IMG/VR virus record: IMGVR_UViG_3300009177_000029
Span: 1-64,000 of that record
Length of the DNA: 64,000 nucleotides
From: a virus
Reading direction: 5' to 3' (one strand)
The position numbers and the translations under genes are program-made. Below are positions 30,435 through 38,994 of this stretch, piece by piece (position 1 is the first letter of the stretch; every line of letters starts with the position of its first letter). The notes below the pieces were generated by a model. That model worked only from the letters and a program-made list of their open reading frames with translations, searched no databases and was not told where the DNA came from.

Positions 30435-31337
30435 TCAGTCGTCGAGCTGCTTGCGCATGTCCGCAGCGAGGTCATCGCCGCCGTCATCGCCCGCCCATGC
30501 AGTCGAGGCTGCCGACTTCTTCGAGCTACGTGTCTCAGGTTCCGCTACGACACGAGTGTCCGATGCGCTTGCAGGAAGCAGACCGGAGAACTCCGATGCG
30601 GGACCTTCACCGAGCAACTTCACCATGTCTGCGTAGCTGTGAACCTTGCCGATCTTCGAGAGGTCGGGAAGCTTGAAGTCCGCAGGGATTGGCGCACGAG
30701 TTGGCTTCAACTCTGGCGTCACGGTGTAGCGCGTCTTGAGTGGATCCTTGTTCGGGATCTTCGTCAACACGATGTTGTAGCCCGCCTCAGCGTCCGTGAT
30801 GTCCATCTCGTTCGCAACGACGATGTTCATCACCTGCTCAGCGATCGTGGACGTTGCGGCGTAGCACTGCACCTTCGGGTCACCAACCTCGAACGGACAA
30901 TCCGAATCCGGACGTTCCTTCTTCCAGTCAGCGATATCCTTCGCGGTGTAGCTCTGGTCATTCATGTCAACAATGGACATGAGATACGCGAGCTTCGCAC
31001 GCAAATCCTTGACAAGCTGCTGGGCTTCTACGTCGCCCTTGCGCTGCTTGAGCTGGTCCACGAACTCACAGATAGGGCACGACTTGTCGTCTGCCGCGTG
31101 TGGGGTCTTGTGTGGGCAGAGCACAGGTCCGGTGCCTTCCGCTACGTTCCAGTGCTGATGCACCTCACGGAAGAACTGACCAGCCATCGGACCCTCATCC
31201 GTCCACGGAGGAAGGATGCGAATCACGTTCTTGCCTGCCTGGGGCTTCCAGAACTTGAGGCTTGGTCCGCCACCGCGTGCCATTCGTGCCTGTAGATCCT
31301 GCGCCGCCTTCTTCAACTTTTCGTAATCAAGTGCCAT
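30435..31337 (-). CDS. Single-stranded DNA-binding protein (T4 gp32-like)
   Basis: 300 residues. Basic N-terminal segment (YEKLKKAAQDLQARMARGGG) for cooperative binding, OB-fold core with zinc ligands CPHKTPH and CPIC (Cys74, Cys87, Cys90 plus His), and an acidic C-terminal tail (DDGGDDLAADMRKQLDD) that would recruit replication partners. This is gp32 architecture, not the bacterial SSB. It has its own promoter and terminator, consistent with high expression. Confidence 0.92.
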   Translation of the reverse strand: MALDYEKLKKAAQDLQARMARGGGPSLKFWKPQAGKNVIRILPPWTDEGPMAGQFFREVHQHWNVAEGTGPVLCPHKTPHAADDKSCPICEFVDQLKQRKGDVEAQQLVKDLRAKLAYLMSIVDMNDQSYTAKDIADWKKERPDSDCPFEVGDPKVQCYAATSTIAEQVMNIVVANEMDITDAEAGYNIVLTKIPNKDPLKTRYTVTPELKPTRAPIPADFKLPDLSKIGKVHSYADMVKLLGEGPASEFSGLLPASASDTRVVAEPETRSSKKSAASTAWAGDDGGDDLAADMRKQLDD

Positions 31338-31363
31338 TGTGATTTCTCCTGTTTGTTTTGTTG

Positions 31364-31378
31364 CTACCTACTTGGTAG
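31364..31378 (-). promoter_or_regulatory. Hairpin in the ssb leader
   Basis: CTACC and GGTAG arms (31364-31368, 31374-31378) around a five-base loop fall near the predicted mRNA 5' end. About 20 A-rich unpaired bases then run to AGGAG and the SSB start. T4 gp32 represses its own translation through a structured leader followed by such an unpaired stretch. Confidence 0.4.
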
Positions 31379-31388
31379 TTGAGCCAAT

Positions 31389-31416
31389 ACTTTACCACGG
31401 ACGTGCGAGTTGTCAA
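31389..31416 (-). promoter_or_regulatory. Sigma70-like promoter for ssb
   Basis: On the - strand: TTGACA (31411-31416), a 16-base spacer and TAAAGT (31389-31394). The TGA of the -35 box is the stop codon of the UvsY-like gene. Expected start near 31382 gives a leader of about 45 bases. Confidence 0.65.
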
Positions 31417-31925
31417 CGAGTATTACCCGAAATCGTCTCTCGCACGGCGGCTGCCTTGACAGACAAATCTGCCTGCATTTCAGCCCTAAACGCAGAGCCA
31501 AGCTGGATGAGCATGTCCTTGCGTTGAATCATCGAAAGCATTGCAACCTTGAGCACGGAACACTGCTTCTGTGCTTCAACGGTTTCCTCTTGGAATGCTA
31601 GGTAGCGGTCGTCTGTCACCACTGAGTTTTCGATCATCTTCTCAGTGACCTTGACACCCGCGTTCATCAGCTCTGCACGCTTCTCATGATCGATGAGAGC
31701 ATAGAGACGCTTGAGCGCGTTCTCATGCTGCTGCACCTTGATGCTCGCAAGTTCGTAGCAAGTTGCGTAGAACGCGAATCGTTCTGGCTGCTTCATGAAC
31801 TCGCTGTTCAAGTCACTGCGATTGACGAAGAGGTCTTCTTCTAGTTGTGAGTTGTAGGTGGTATTGCCTACTGTGAATGTTGGGTTCAACTCTCCGAGAG
31901 TTGGTGTCTGTTCGATGTCTGGCAT
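31413..31925 (-). CDS. UvsY-like recombination mediator (putative)
   Basis: 170 residues from ATG 31925 behind GAGGAA. After a polar N-terminus, residues from about 40 are helical: EEDLFVNRSDLNSEFMKQPERF, KVTEKMIENSVVTDDRYLAFQ, KDMLIQLGSAFRAEMQ. The pattern and the position between polymerase and SSB genes resemble UvsY, which loads the recombinase onto gp32-coated ssDNA. Similarity is in layout, not strong identity; it is the natural partner for RecA here. Confidence 0.6.
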   Translation of the reverse strand: MPDIEQTPTLGELNPTFTVGNTTYNSQLEEDLFVNRSDLNSEFMKQPERFAFYATCYELASIKVQQHENALKRLYALIDHEKRAELMNAGVKVTEKMIENSVVTDDRYLAFQEETVEAQKQCSVLKVAMLSMIQRKDMLIQLGSAFRAEMQADLSVKAAAVRETISGNTR

Positions 31926-31944
31926 TTGTTTCCTCGTTCGCTCC

Positions 31945-31972
31945 ATCGTAGCAGGGCGATTGCCACTGTCAA
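31945..31972 (-). promoter_or_regulatory. Sigma70-like promoter for the UvsY-like gene
   Basis: On the - strand: TTGACA (31967-31972), a 16-base spacer and TACGAT (31945-31950). The -35 contains the stop codon of the DNA polymerase gene. The expected start lies about 12 bases before the ATG. Confidence 0.62.
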
Positions 31973-34182
31973 CGTATTACCAGGTCCGGGATCTCCAACG
32001 ACTTCTTCTTGCCCCATGATGGATCTGCTTCGGAGAAGTCGGCTAGGATCGGCACAGTGAAGTGCCAGTCTTCCATTGCGTGCTTGATGCGTGGCAGTAC
32101 ATCCAACTCAGATCTGTGAATGTACATTTGGATTTCGTCGTGAACCAAGTTCACGATCTTCGATTTCTTTCCCTGTAGGATCTTGTCAGAGCGAACTACT
32201 GCAATCTTAAACAAGTCAGCAGCAGTACCCTGAATCAAGAAGTTGACGCCCTGGCGCTGTGCACGAGCTTCCATCCAGAAGAGCTTCTTGTCTCCGAGAA
32301 GCTTGCAAGCCTGTGCATTCGGCAAGTGACGTACACGACCGAAGTAGTTCTCAAGCTCTGCGTTCTTCGACACGAGACGCTTGCCCTGGTTCACGAAGCG
32401 CTTTACGCCCGTGTACTTCGACAAGTATTGGTCGATGAACTTCTGACACTGTTGAATCCATTCCTCTTCGGAAAGGTGCTTGTACTGTGCCGGACGGGTA
32501 ACTTGCTCACTCAAGCCCGGAGCACCTACACCGTAGATGATACCGAAGTTGATTCGCTTTGCCACTGTACGAAGCTGGTTGTATTCCTCAGAGAGTGGGT
32601 GATTCTTGTCCTTGAGAATCTTCGCCACTTCCTTGATATCCAGCCCGAACATTTCGCAGAACGTTCTGGTGTGAATATCCTGGTTCTTCGCATACGCGTC
32701 AAGTAGTAGTGGGTCCTGAGAGTAGTGCGCAGTTAGTCGCACTTCAATCTGCGAGTAGTCGGCAAGTACGTAGATGTACTCGTCATTCCAACTAAGGAAT
32801 GCTTCACGGATGATCTTGCCGGTAGTCGAACCTGGAATGTTCTGTAGGTTCGGGTCCTGGGACGACATACGACCAGTCTTCACATTCTGATTGAACTGGC
32901 AGTGAAGAATGTTGTCGTCAGTCAGCTTCTCAAGGATACCCTCGACGTACGTGCCTTGGAGCTTGGACAACTCACGAAGCTTGAGGATATCCCCAATGAT
33001 TTCGTGCTTGTTCTTGAGCTTCTCAAGAACCTTCTTGTCCAATGCGAAGCGAGCTTCCTCGCCAGGCAACATGTCTTTGGCATCCTTCGTCGTCTTGGTC
33101 AGCTTCACACCCGACGAAATGAGTGAGTCCGCAAGTTGCTTCGTAGACTGTAGGTTGATGTCTCCTACCTTCTCAGTGATGGAAAACTTTAGTGCCTCCA
33201 TGTGCTTGACGAACTCTTGGCCAGCCTTGACCAACAACTCGCGGTCAATACGTACGCCGTGCTCCTCTGCATCGAACAAGACACGCAGTAGTGCCATCTC
33301 GTTCTTGTAGAGCGCGCTTAATGCATTCGTCCACTGGATGTTCTTGACAGTGAACTCGTACAACCTGTACGTGAGGAACGTATCTAGCGCTGCGTATTCC
33401 GTCATGAGGCTGACCGGAACGAATGAGTAGTCAACGTCATCCTTGCCGTTGATGGCATACTCATGCTGTGCTAGTTCCGAGCACTCAGCAATCCACTTCT
33501 TCAACTGGTTGCGGTTCTTGCCTTGGTGCTCGATGTTCTTGTCAATACGATCTGCCTCAGCCATCACGAGCTTGCGGAAAGCTTCACGACGTGCCTTCGA
33601 TTCACGAGTACGGAACTGATCGATCTCATCTTCCTTCGCATTCGCAGTAGCGTCAATGAGACCCTTGTGTACGCGACCTAGGTCGTCCTTCCAACCAGAC
33701 GCGATGATCTTCAATGCACCCGGTGCGTTCTCGTCGTAGAAGTGCCACAAGATACGAGTATCATGTAGCTTCGTCTTGATCATGATACCTTCGCGTGCAT
33801 AGAAGTGCATATCGAACTTGGCGTTGTGCCAAACGGTAGTGCGCGTAGTATCAGCGAAGAAGTGGATGAGGTCATCACGAATGTCGAAGATGCTCAACTG
33901 TTCTGGTGCTGGACCTCCGAGGATACTAGCCTTGTGACGGACTGGCACGTAGAAGTGCATGTCCTTCCAGCCGAAAGACATACCGCAAATACGGTGTCCT
34001 CGGTACCAGTAAAAACCGGAGGTTTCTGTGTCGCACGCAACCAGACGCTGTTGTTGAAGCAGCTCAAAGAACGCACGCCATTCGTAGATTGTATTGACTA
34101 GGTGAAGTTTGCTACCGCCAACACCTGGCCAGTAGCTCATTTCTACTCCGTTGACGTAGTTTGTTAGAGTACCTGGGATCAT
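31969..34182 (-). CDS. Family A DNA polymerase (PolA-like)
   Basis: 737 residues; replicative polymerase. The 3'-5' exonuclease domain is active-looking: VACDTETSGF (Asp51, Glu53), HNAKFDMHFY and a later YAALDTFLTYRL. Polymerase motifs: LADYSQIEVRL at 473-483 (motif A), RTVAKRINFGIIYG at 538-551 (O helix, Phe546) and NLVHDEIQMYI at 678-688 (motif C). No 5' nuclease domain, so primer RNA must be removed by another enzyme, perhaps RNase HII. Four-base overlap with the upstream gene. Confidence 0.96.
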   Translation of the reverse strand: MIPGTLTNYVNGVEMSYWPGVGGSKLHLVNTIYEWRAFFELLQQQRLVACDTETSGFYWYRGHRICGMSFGWKDMHFYVPVRHKASILGGPAPEQLSIFDIRDDLIHFFADTTRTTVWHNAKFDMHFYAREGIMIKTKLHDTRILWHFYDENAPGALKIIASGWKDDLGRVHKGLIDATANAKEDEIDQFRTRESKARREAFRKLVMAEADRIDKNIEHQGKNRNQLKKWIAECSELAQHEYAINGKDDVDYSFVPVSLMTEYAALDTFLTYRLYEFTVKNIQWTNALSALYKNEMALLRVLFDAEEHGVRIDRELLVKAGQEFVKHMEALKFSITEKVGDINLQSTKQLADSLISSGVKLTKTTKDAKDMLPGEEARFALDKKVLEKLKNKHEIIGDILKLRELSKLQGTYVEGILEKLTDDNILHCQFNQNVKTGRMSSQDPNLQNIPGSTTGKIIREAFLSWNDEYIYVLADYSQIEVRLTAHYSQDPLLLDAYAKNQDIHTRTFCEMFGLDIKEVAKILKDKNHPLSEEYNQLRTVAKRINFGIIYGVGAPGLSEQVTRPAQYKHLSEEEWIQQCQKFIDQYLSKYTGVKRFVNQGKRLVSKNAELENYFGRVRHLPNAQACKLLGDKKLFWMEARAQRQGVNFLIQGTAADLFKIAVVRSDKILQGKKSKIVNLVHDEIQMYIHRSELDVLPRIKHAMEDWHFTVPILADFSEADPSWGKKKSLEIPDLVIR

Positions 34183-34841
34183 TCAGCCACCTTCATAACG
34201 CGCGCCAAAATCGATGCCGAGTCGATAGGTTCAGTCCCTTGACGCATTCCCTCAGTGATACGTGGGTCGCCCACACACGTGTACTGACGACATGTCCTTG
34301 GTCGGATGTCGTAGATTCCGCACCTCTTGTTTTCCATTAGGAATGGACAAGGTTCACCAATCTTACCTTCTAGGAAGTAAGCTGCTGCGGCCTTGGTGGG
34401 GCGTGGCGCGGTTAGCATCTGTGGGAGAATCAAGCGGCTTCGAAGCTGCTCGAAAATCTCCGGTGTGAACTTGACGGCGGCATCGCCGTACAAGCCACTC
34501 TCGTACTCCACCTCTGTGATGTTGACGACAAACACATGACAACAAGCTGCTGTCTTACATGTGTCACATGGAGGGGTCTTGTCTTCTGGGATAGGCGCTA
34601 CGGTATCGTGCAACACCTTCAAACGTACTCTAGCCTTGGCTGCCTTCGCTGGGTTGTGCGAAGTCGTCGGCAACCCAAACTTAGGCATCATTGATGTCTT
34701 AACAGGCAGAGGTTGAGCCGGTACATTCGGGTCAACACCAAACTGTGTCTTCTCGATACGCTTGTCTTGCGCTAGCTCATCTAGGTGAGTAGGACGCAAT
34801 AGAGCAACATGTACCGGCTTCTTGAGTACGTCTTCACTCAT
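34179..34841 (-). CDS. YkgJ-type cysteine-cluster protein
   Basis: 220 residues. After a low-complexity N-terminal 80 residues, CDTCKTAACC gives the CxxCxxxxCC cluster, and CPFLMENKRCGIYDIRPRTCRQYTC the second cluster, as in the YkgJ family of putative Fe-S or zinc proteins. Function of the family is unknown. The Pro/Val-rich N-terminus (VPAQPLPVKTSMMPKFGLP) is extra. ATGA overlap with the polymerase gene. Confidence 0.8.
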   Translation of the reverse strand: MSEDVLKKPVHVALLRPTHLDELAQDKRIEKTQFGVDPNVPAQPLPVKTSMMPKFGLPTTSHNPAKAAKARVRLKVLHDTVAPIPEDKTPPCDTCKTAACCHVFVVNITEVEYESGLYGDAAVKFTPEIFEQLRSRLILPQMLTAPRPTKAAAAYFLEGKIGEPCPFLMENKRCGIYDIRPRTCRQYTCVGDPRITEGMRQGTEPIDSASILARVMKVAE

Positions 34842-35122
34842 CGCTTCTTGCTACCCATCTTGATATGACGACTCATCACAGCAGTAGTTGGATCCTTCTT
34901 GAGCATCTTTCGTGTATGGTCACGAGAGCGCTTACGCAAATGCTTGGCCTGGTCGTCCTTACTCATCATCGAGTAGGACATGACGCCAGGACAAGAAATG
35001 CCGATGAACGCTTGCTCACCACACTCCGGGCACTTCTGCTCGTTCTCCTCAGAACGCTGGACTAGATCATCCCACTCGTGCTCACAGCTTTTGCAATAGA
35101 AGTCTCGACTGATCCAACCCAT
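34838..35122 (-). CDS. FmdB-like zinc-ribbon protein
   Basis: 94 residues. FYCKSCEHEWDDLVQ and KCPECGEQAFIGISCPG form a zinc ribbon of the FmdB type, then a highly basic tail (KHLRKRSRDHTRKMLKK, MGSKKR) suited to nucleic-acid binding. 41-base overlap with the upstream gene. Confidence 0.75.
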   Translation of the reverse strand: MGWISRDFYCKSCEHEWDDLVQRSEENEQKCPECGEQAFIGISCPGVMSYSMMSKDDQAKHLRKRSRDHTRKMLKKDPTTAVMSRHIKMGSKKR

Positions 35123-35600
35123 ACGTGTTCCTCACTGCCTGTGCAATATCGCGCATCTGGTAACGTTGGGTCACTTTGATGCGCTTGGTGAATGGGGCAC
35201 TCTTCTTAGCGTTGCCCTTCGGAATGGCGACTGTTTGACCCCATGAGTAAACTTGCATGCCCGAGTTTACCGGGTCATTAATATCCACCCAACAAGACTC
35301 ATCTACGTCTGTCCAGATACGCAACACTCTGTGACCATTGATCAAGAGTAGATGCGAGTTCGTGGAAGACGCCCACACCAACATACCGAGGTGACTGTAC
35401 TTCTTGTTGAAGTGAGCAAGAGATCGATAGTGCCAATGCTTTGGCATCTGTCCGTTGCCTGGTATCTCGCGCAGGAAGTCCTTGAGCAAGAAGTCACACT
35501 TCCTGCCAAGGTCTTGATATCCTGTGCGAAAATACTTGAGGTCTTCTAGATCAGCTTCCGGTAGAACCGTAGCCGCCTTCGCCTCGGGCTGTGACGTCAT
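35082..35600 (-). CDS. Unknown protein, 172 residues
   Basis: ATG 35600 lies 50 bases inside the dUTPase gene, and its 3' end runs 41 bases into the zinc-ribbon gene. Mixed alpha/beta with LGMLVWASSTNSHLLLINGHRVLRIW and a basic C-terminal region (NAKKSAPFTKRIKVTQRY). No family recognised. Two long out-of-frame overlaps in one gene are unusual here. Confidence 0.65.
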   Translation of the reverse strand: MTSQPEAKAATVLPEADLEDLKYFRTGYQDLGRKCDFLLKDFLREIPGNGQMPKHWHYRSLAHFNKKYSHLGMLVWASSTNSHLLLINGHRVLRIWTDVDESCWVDINDPVNSGMQVYSWGQTVAIPKGNAKKSAPFTKRIKVTQRYQMRDIAQAVRNTYGLDQSRLLLQKL

Positions 35601-36117
35601 CGAATGCCTCGACCTCTACCATAGCAGCACGTGTCACAGGTGCAACCACAAGCTGCGCAATCCGGTCACCCTTCTTGATGCTCGTGATATACCCGTTACT
35701 GCGAAACAAGATGACACCAAGTGGGCCACGGTAGTCTGGATCAACCGTTCCAGGTGTGTTGAGCACAGAGAGACCTTTCTTGAGAGCCAACCCCGAGCGC
35801 GGACGAACCTGCACTTCGTAACCATCTGGTACCGCGATCTTCCAGCCTGTAGAAACTAGAATCGGATCTCCACCAATATCCGCATCTTCTACTGAATAGA
35901 CGTCCCAACCCACAGCACCGTCCGTGCCTCGGGTTGGAAGAATCGCATCAGGATGTGTGCGTACAAAACGCACCTTGGGCAAAGCTGCGATTTCTTGCTC
36001 CACCACATTGTCCTGCCATGCCTTACGGAATGCCTCGATCTGCTCTGCGGTGACTTCACCACCAATATCAAGTGTACCCTTAGTTACTGTCATGCCTTCC
36101 ATGTCCACTCCAATCAT
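35551..36117 (-). CDS. dut: dUTPase
   Basis: 188 residues; hydrolyses dUTP to dUMP and PPi. All five trimeric dUTPase motifs are present: GTDGAVGWDVYS, RPRSGLA, LNTPGTVDPDYRGPLGVIL, KGDRIAQLVVAPV and RGEGGYGSTG. A 55-residue N-terminal extension (TLDIGGEVTAEQIEAFRKAWQD) is unusual and may mediate interactions. Supplies dUMP to ThyX and keeps uracil out of phage DNA. Confidence 0.95.
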   Translation of the reverse strand: MIGVDMEGMTVTKGTLDIGGEVTAEQIEAFRKAWQDNVVEQEIAALPKVRFVRTHPDAILPTRGTDGAVGWDVYSVEDADIGGDPILVSTGWKIAVPDGYEVQVRPRSGLALKKGLSVLNTPGTVDPDYRGPLGVILFRSNGYITSIKKGDRIAQLVVAPVTRAAMVEVEAFDDVTARGEGGYGSTGS

Positions 36118-37844
36118 TTCATCTGCACGCCGCCACGTAGCATCTTGTCAAGGATGGTTAGCGGTTCGGCAACTAGGTCTTCGAGCTTGTTGATTACCAC
36201 ATTGTTCGGGTAATACTGCCTAACGTCCGTGGACTGAATACCGAAAGCAATGACTTCCACGCCCACGTTCTTCGCACCGGCCACAACATCGCGCAGGTTC
36301 TGCTGCACACGACCTGTGTTACCGAAGGAAGGATACGGCATTCCGTCGTTCAAGACTAGCAGAATCTTTCGCTTCTCAGGACGCGCGAGCAAACGCTGAA
36401 TGCCATGCTTAACAGCTTCACCATCAATAGTGTTGTTCTTGCAGTTGTGTGCTGCACCCGCAAGACGGATTGCGCCCTTCTCCCATGACTCACCAAAGTC
36501 ACGATAGTAACGAACCCAGAGACGGCCCCAGCGTGCGTACATACTAGTGTCTTGTGGACGCTCGATAGCGTCCTCAGTTGAGTAACCGTAGACCATGAAA
36601 GGAATACGGAGGATGTTGAGCACGTCACCCAACACGATCGCAGCTTCGCCAGCTAGCTCTAGCTTCTTACCATTCATAGAACCAGAATGGTCGATAGCCA
36701 ATCCGACAACAGTATTCAAGTGCCTCTTGTCAGAGAGCTGCTTGTAAACGTTCTCGGAAGTTCCAAAGATGGCGTGATGTAGACGACGACTGTCCAGTTT
36801 GCCTTCATCCTTGCCACCGAGCCAACGACGGCGGGACAATGCACGCAGCGTATTGACGAGACGCGTCTGGATGACAGACGTCATCTCTCGGGCTTCGTCA
36901 CGAAACTTCTGCAAGCGCTGACCGTTGGAGGACAAGTTTCCATCGGGCATCGGAAGATACGTGTCTCCTGCGGTGGAGTACACGAGATACCCAGACTCTT
37001 CCAAGCCATGTTGATAGCCAGCGAAACCCTTCTGAGTTCCGGCTTTCTTGTCAGTGAGTTGCTTGGACACCTGTGCCAGTGCAGCACCAATATCACCAGC
37101 AGTAGTGATCATCGGCTTGCCAGCAGAGTCCTTTTGCTGGCCAGTACCACCCTGACCTTCTTGGCCAGTCTTTCCTGCCTGCGGCTGTTGCTGCTTCTCT
37201 TGCTCTTCTTGTTGCTGGCGACGCTTCTTCTCTTCCTCAGCCAGATCCTTCAACACCTCGTACATACGAAGCCCGGCTTCTAGAGCATCGAGCGTGGTGT
37301 TGATCTGAGACTGTGGACCGATTGCATCGATGCACTTACTGACACGTTCCTTTGTTTCGACGTCAACAATGGTGTTCCAAAACTCTGTGTCCTTGTACTT
37401 CTCGTAGTCGAAGTACGCGGATATTACACGACGGAAGGGTTTGATATCCTTCCAGTGTTCCGCGATCCTGGGGTAGATCCAGTCATGTACACGGTGCAAG
37501 TTGTACGGAGAGCCAGGGTACAAACGTCCCATGGCATACTCGATACGCACATCCTCACACACGTTAACACACATGAGTTGTTCTGGTGTGAGTGCGGGGC
37601 GGTAGCCGGACACCACGTTGAACTCTGTGAAGATGATATGAGCCGTCTCATGATCGAGATAGCCCTGCACAGCCTCTAGAAGCTCGTCTGGGGCGTCGTC
37701 AGGAAGAACCGGAAGGATGATCGTCTTGCCTTCTGTCTTGGCTTGTGAGCCGCGCCAGACGACACGGATGCCGTACTCATGGGCAAGCATACGTGCCGTA
37801 CGCTCAACCGTAGTCTCAACAAGACGAATCCTTCGGCTCTTCAT
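36114..37844 (-). CDS. CobT-like VWA protein with HExxH motif
   Basis: 576 residues. C-terminal VWA domain with MIDAS DHSGS at 385-389 and a preceding LDSRRLHHAIFG block as in cobaltochelatase CobT. A Gln/Glu-rich linker covers about 203-235. The N-terminal domain carries HETAH at 65-69 and a following EDVRIEYAMG (Glu97 onward), a zincin-like metal site. Partner of the AAA+ ATPase at 39249: MoxR/CobS ATPases with VWA proteins form remodelling machines. Metalloprotease activity is possible but unproven. Confidence 0.82.
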   Translation of the reverse strand: MKSRRIRLVETTVERTARMLAHEYGIRVVWRGSQAKTEGKTIILPVLPDDAPDELLEAVQGYLDHETAHIIFTEFNVVSGYRPALTPEQLMCVNVCEDVRIEYAMGRLYPGSPYNLHRVHDWIYPRIAEHWKDIKPFRRVISAYFDYEKYKDTEFWNTIVDVETKERVSKCIDAIGPQSQINTTLDALEAGLRMYEVLKDLAEEEKKRRQQQEEQEKQQQPQAGKTGQEGQGGTGQQKDSAGKPMITTAGDIGAALAQVSKQLTDKKAGTQKGFAGYQHGLEESGYLVYSTAGDTYLPMPDGNLSSNGQRLQKFRDEAREMTSVIQTRLVNTLRALSRRRWLGGKDEGKLDSRRLHHAIFGTSENVYKQLSDKRHLNTVVGLAIDHSGSMNGKKLELAGEAAIVLGDVLNILRIPFMVYGYSTEDAIERPQDTSMYARWGRLWVRYYRDFGESWEKGAIRLAGAAHNCKNNTIDGEAVKHGIQRLLARPEKRKILLVLNDGMPYPSFGNTGRVQQNLRDVVAGAKNVGVEVIAFGIQSTDVRQYYPNNVVINKLEDLVAEPLTILDKMLRGGVQMK

Positions 37845-38065
37845 CAGTCACTCTCGTGTTCGGGGTCCAGGCAGTCACTGACTAGCTTTCCATCCTTCTT
37901 CACGGTAAACTCGATATGACCCGTAGATTCGCAGAAGCCCTCGAAGTATTCGGAGCGTTCCTCAGCATCTCGGTAAGCGTCACGCTTTGCTGCGGTGGTG
38001 AAGAACCTTGGTGATGCGCTACCATCCCCGTTGTTAACCACATAGTAGTACAGATCAACTTTCAT
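37844..38065 (-). CDS. Small unknown protein
   Basis: 73 residues (MKVDLYYYVVNNGDGSASPRFFTTAAKRD...), acidic C-terminus. A stand-alone beta-hairpin plus helix unit with a Phe-rich turn resembles small phage proteins of unknown function. Its stop overlaps the VWA start (TGATG), so the two are co-translated. Confidence 0.62.
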   Translation of the reverse strand: MKVDLYYYVVNNGDGSASPRFFTTAAKRDAYRDAEERSEYFEGFCESTGHIEFTVKKDGKLVSDCLDPEHESD

Positions 38066-38066
38066 A

Positions 38067-38987
38067 TCAGACTTTCTTTACTCGGGCGTGGAACATCATA
38101 CGAGTCTTGGTTGTGATTGCATCACGAGCTTCCTTCGTGTCGATGATCTCAAGACCAGCCTCTCGGAAGACGTCTTCTAGCATCGCCTTGAGCACCTGTC
38201 CAGTCTCTCGCAATCCTGCGCCTGGAATCTTGTCTAGCACGTGATCGAGACGAGTTTCGGTTACCCACTCGTTCGCAATCTCTAGTGCATCAGAAAGCAC
38301 GGCAAGCTTTGCTGGATCCTCGACCTTGCGGTCCGTAGCGGTCTCGCGCTCTTCTGGACGCTTGTGCTTTGCCATCACACGGTTGCCGCGACTGTCCGTC
38401 ACCTCTGTGAGAGGACGGAGGACAACACCTTCCATGAACTTGTCCATGCCCATACCGTTGCGGTATGCCTGTACGGACTTCTTGTCGCGTGCCTCGTCAC
38501 AGGCTTCCGGGGTTCCGGGAATCTTGTCGTAGTGTACGAACTCCAAACCGAGCTTTGCTGCCACGTCCGCAGCATCTGGCACGGTCAACCAAGTCCCATT
38601 GATGTTGATGTCAAAGACACCAAACTTGAGGTCTGGACCGTATCGGTAGGCTTGCTTCTGTTGGCTGCCACCGTAGAGTTCACCGTGAACAACCATGGAC
38701 TCGATGTTCATCGCGTCGCAAGCGTTTGCAAAGTCCTGCATGTTGACGAGTTGCTCGAACAGCACAATCGATGCACCGCCCGAGAACATAGACACCACAC
38801 ACTCAGGCGAGTTCTTCACCGTGGCACGAAACTGAGAAGCCGTGCCTGAGTCTACAAACTTCACATGTGGATCCTTGTGATACGCGATGTGGGCACTTGT
38901 TCCGTGCAGCTTTTCCAGTGCGTATAGTTCCTTGAACATGAGGACCGTCTGGTCCTTGTACAAGTTATTGATGTGCATGTAACCCAT
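38067..38987 (-). CDS. RNA ligase (Rnl2-like)
   Basis: 306 residues from ATG 38987, six bases after GAGG. Nucleotidyltransferase motif I EKLHGTS with the nucleophile Lys26, HGELYGG (motif III region), FGVFDININ (motif IIIa), EGVVLRPL (motif IV) and MAKHKRPEE (motif V). The C-terminal helical part resembles T4 Rnl2. Seals 3'-OH/5'-phosphate RNA ends, probably to repair tRNAs or rRNA cut by host defence nucleases. No polynucleotide kinase is visible in this window. Confidence 0.88.
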   Translation of the reverse strand: MGYMHINNLYKDQTVLMFKELYALEKLHGTSAHIAYHKDPHVKFVDSGTASQFRATVKNSPECVVSMFSGGASIVLFEQLVNMQDFANACDAMNIESMVVHGELYGGSQQKQAYRYGPDLKFGVFDININGTWLTVPDAADVAAKLGLEFVHYDKIPGTPEACDEARDKKSVQAYRNGMGMDKFMEGVVLRPLTEVTDSRGNRVMAKHKRPEERETATDRKVEDPAKLAVLSDALEIANEWVTETRLDHVLDKIPGAGLRETGQVLKAMLEDVFREAGLEIIDTKEARDAITTKTRMMFHARVKKV

Positions 38988-38994
38988 GTGTCCC

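Noticed and set aside
30426-31295. A 289-residue open frame on the + strand
   Set aside because: It is antisense to the SSB gene along almost its whole length. The - strand frame has clear gp32 motifs, a promoter and ribosome site; the + frame has none and its translation is low-complexity shadow sequence.
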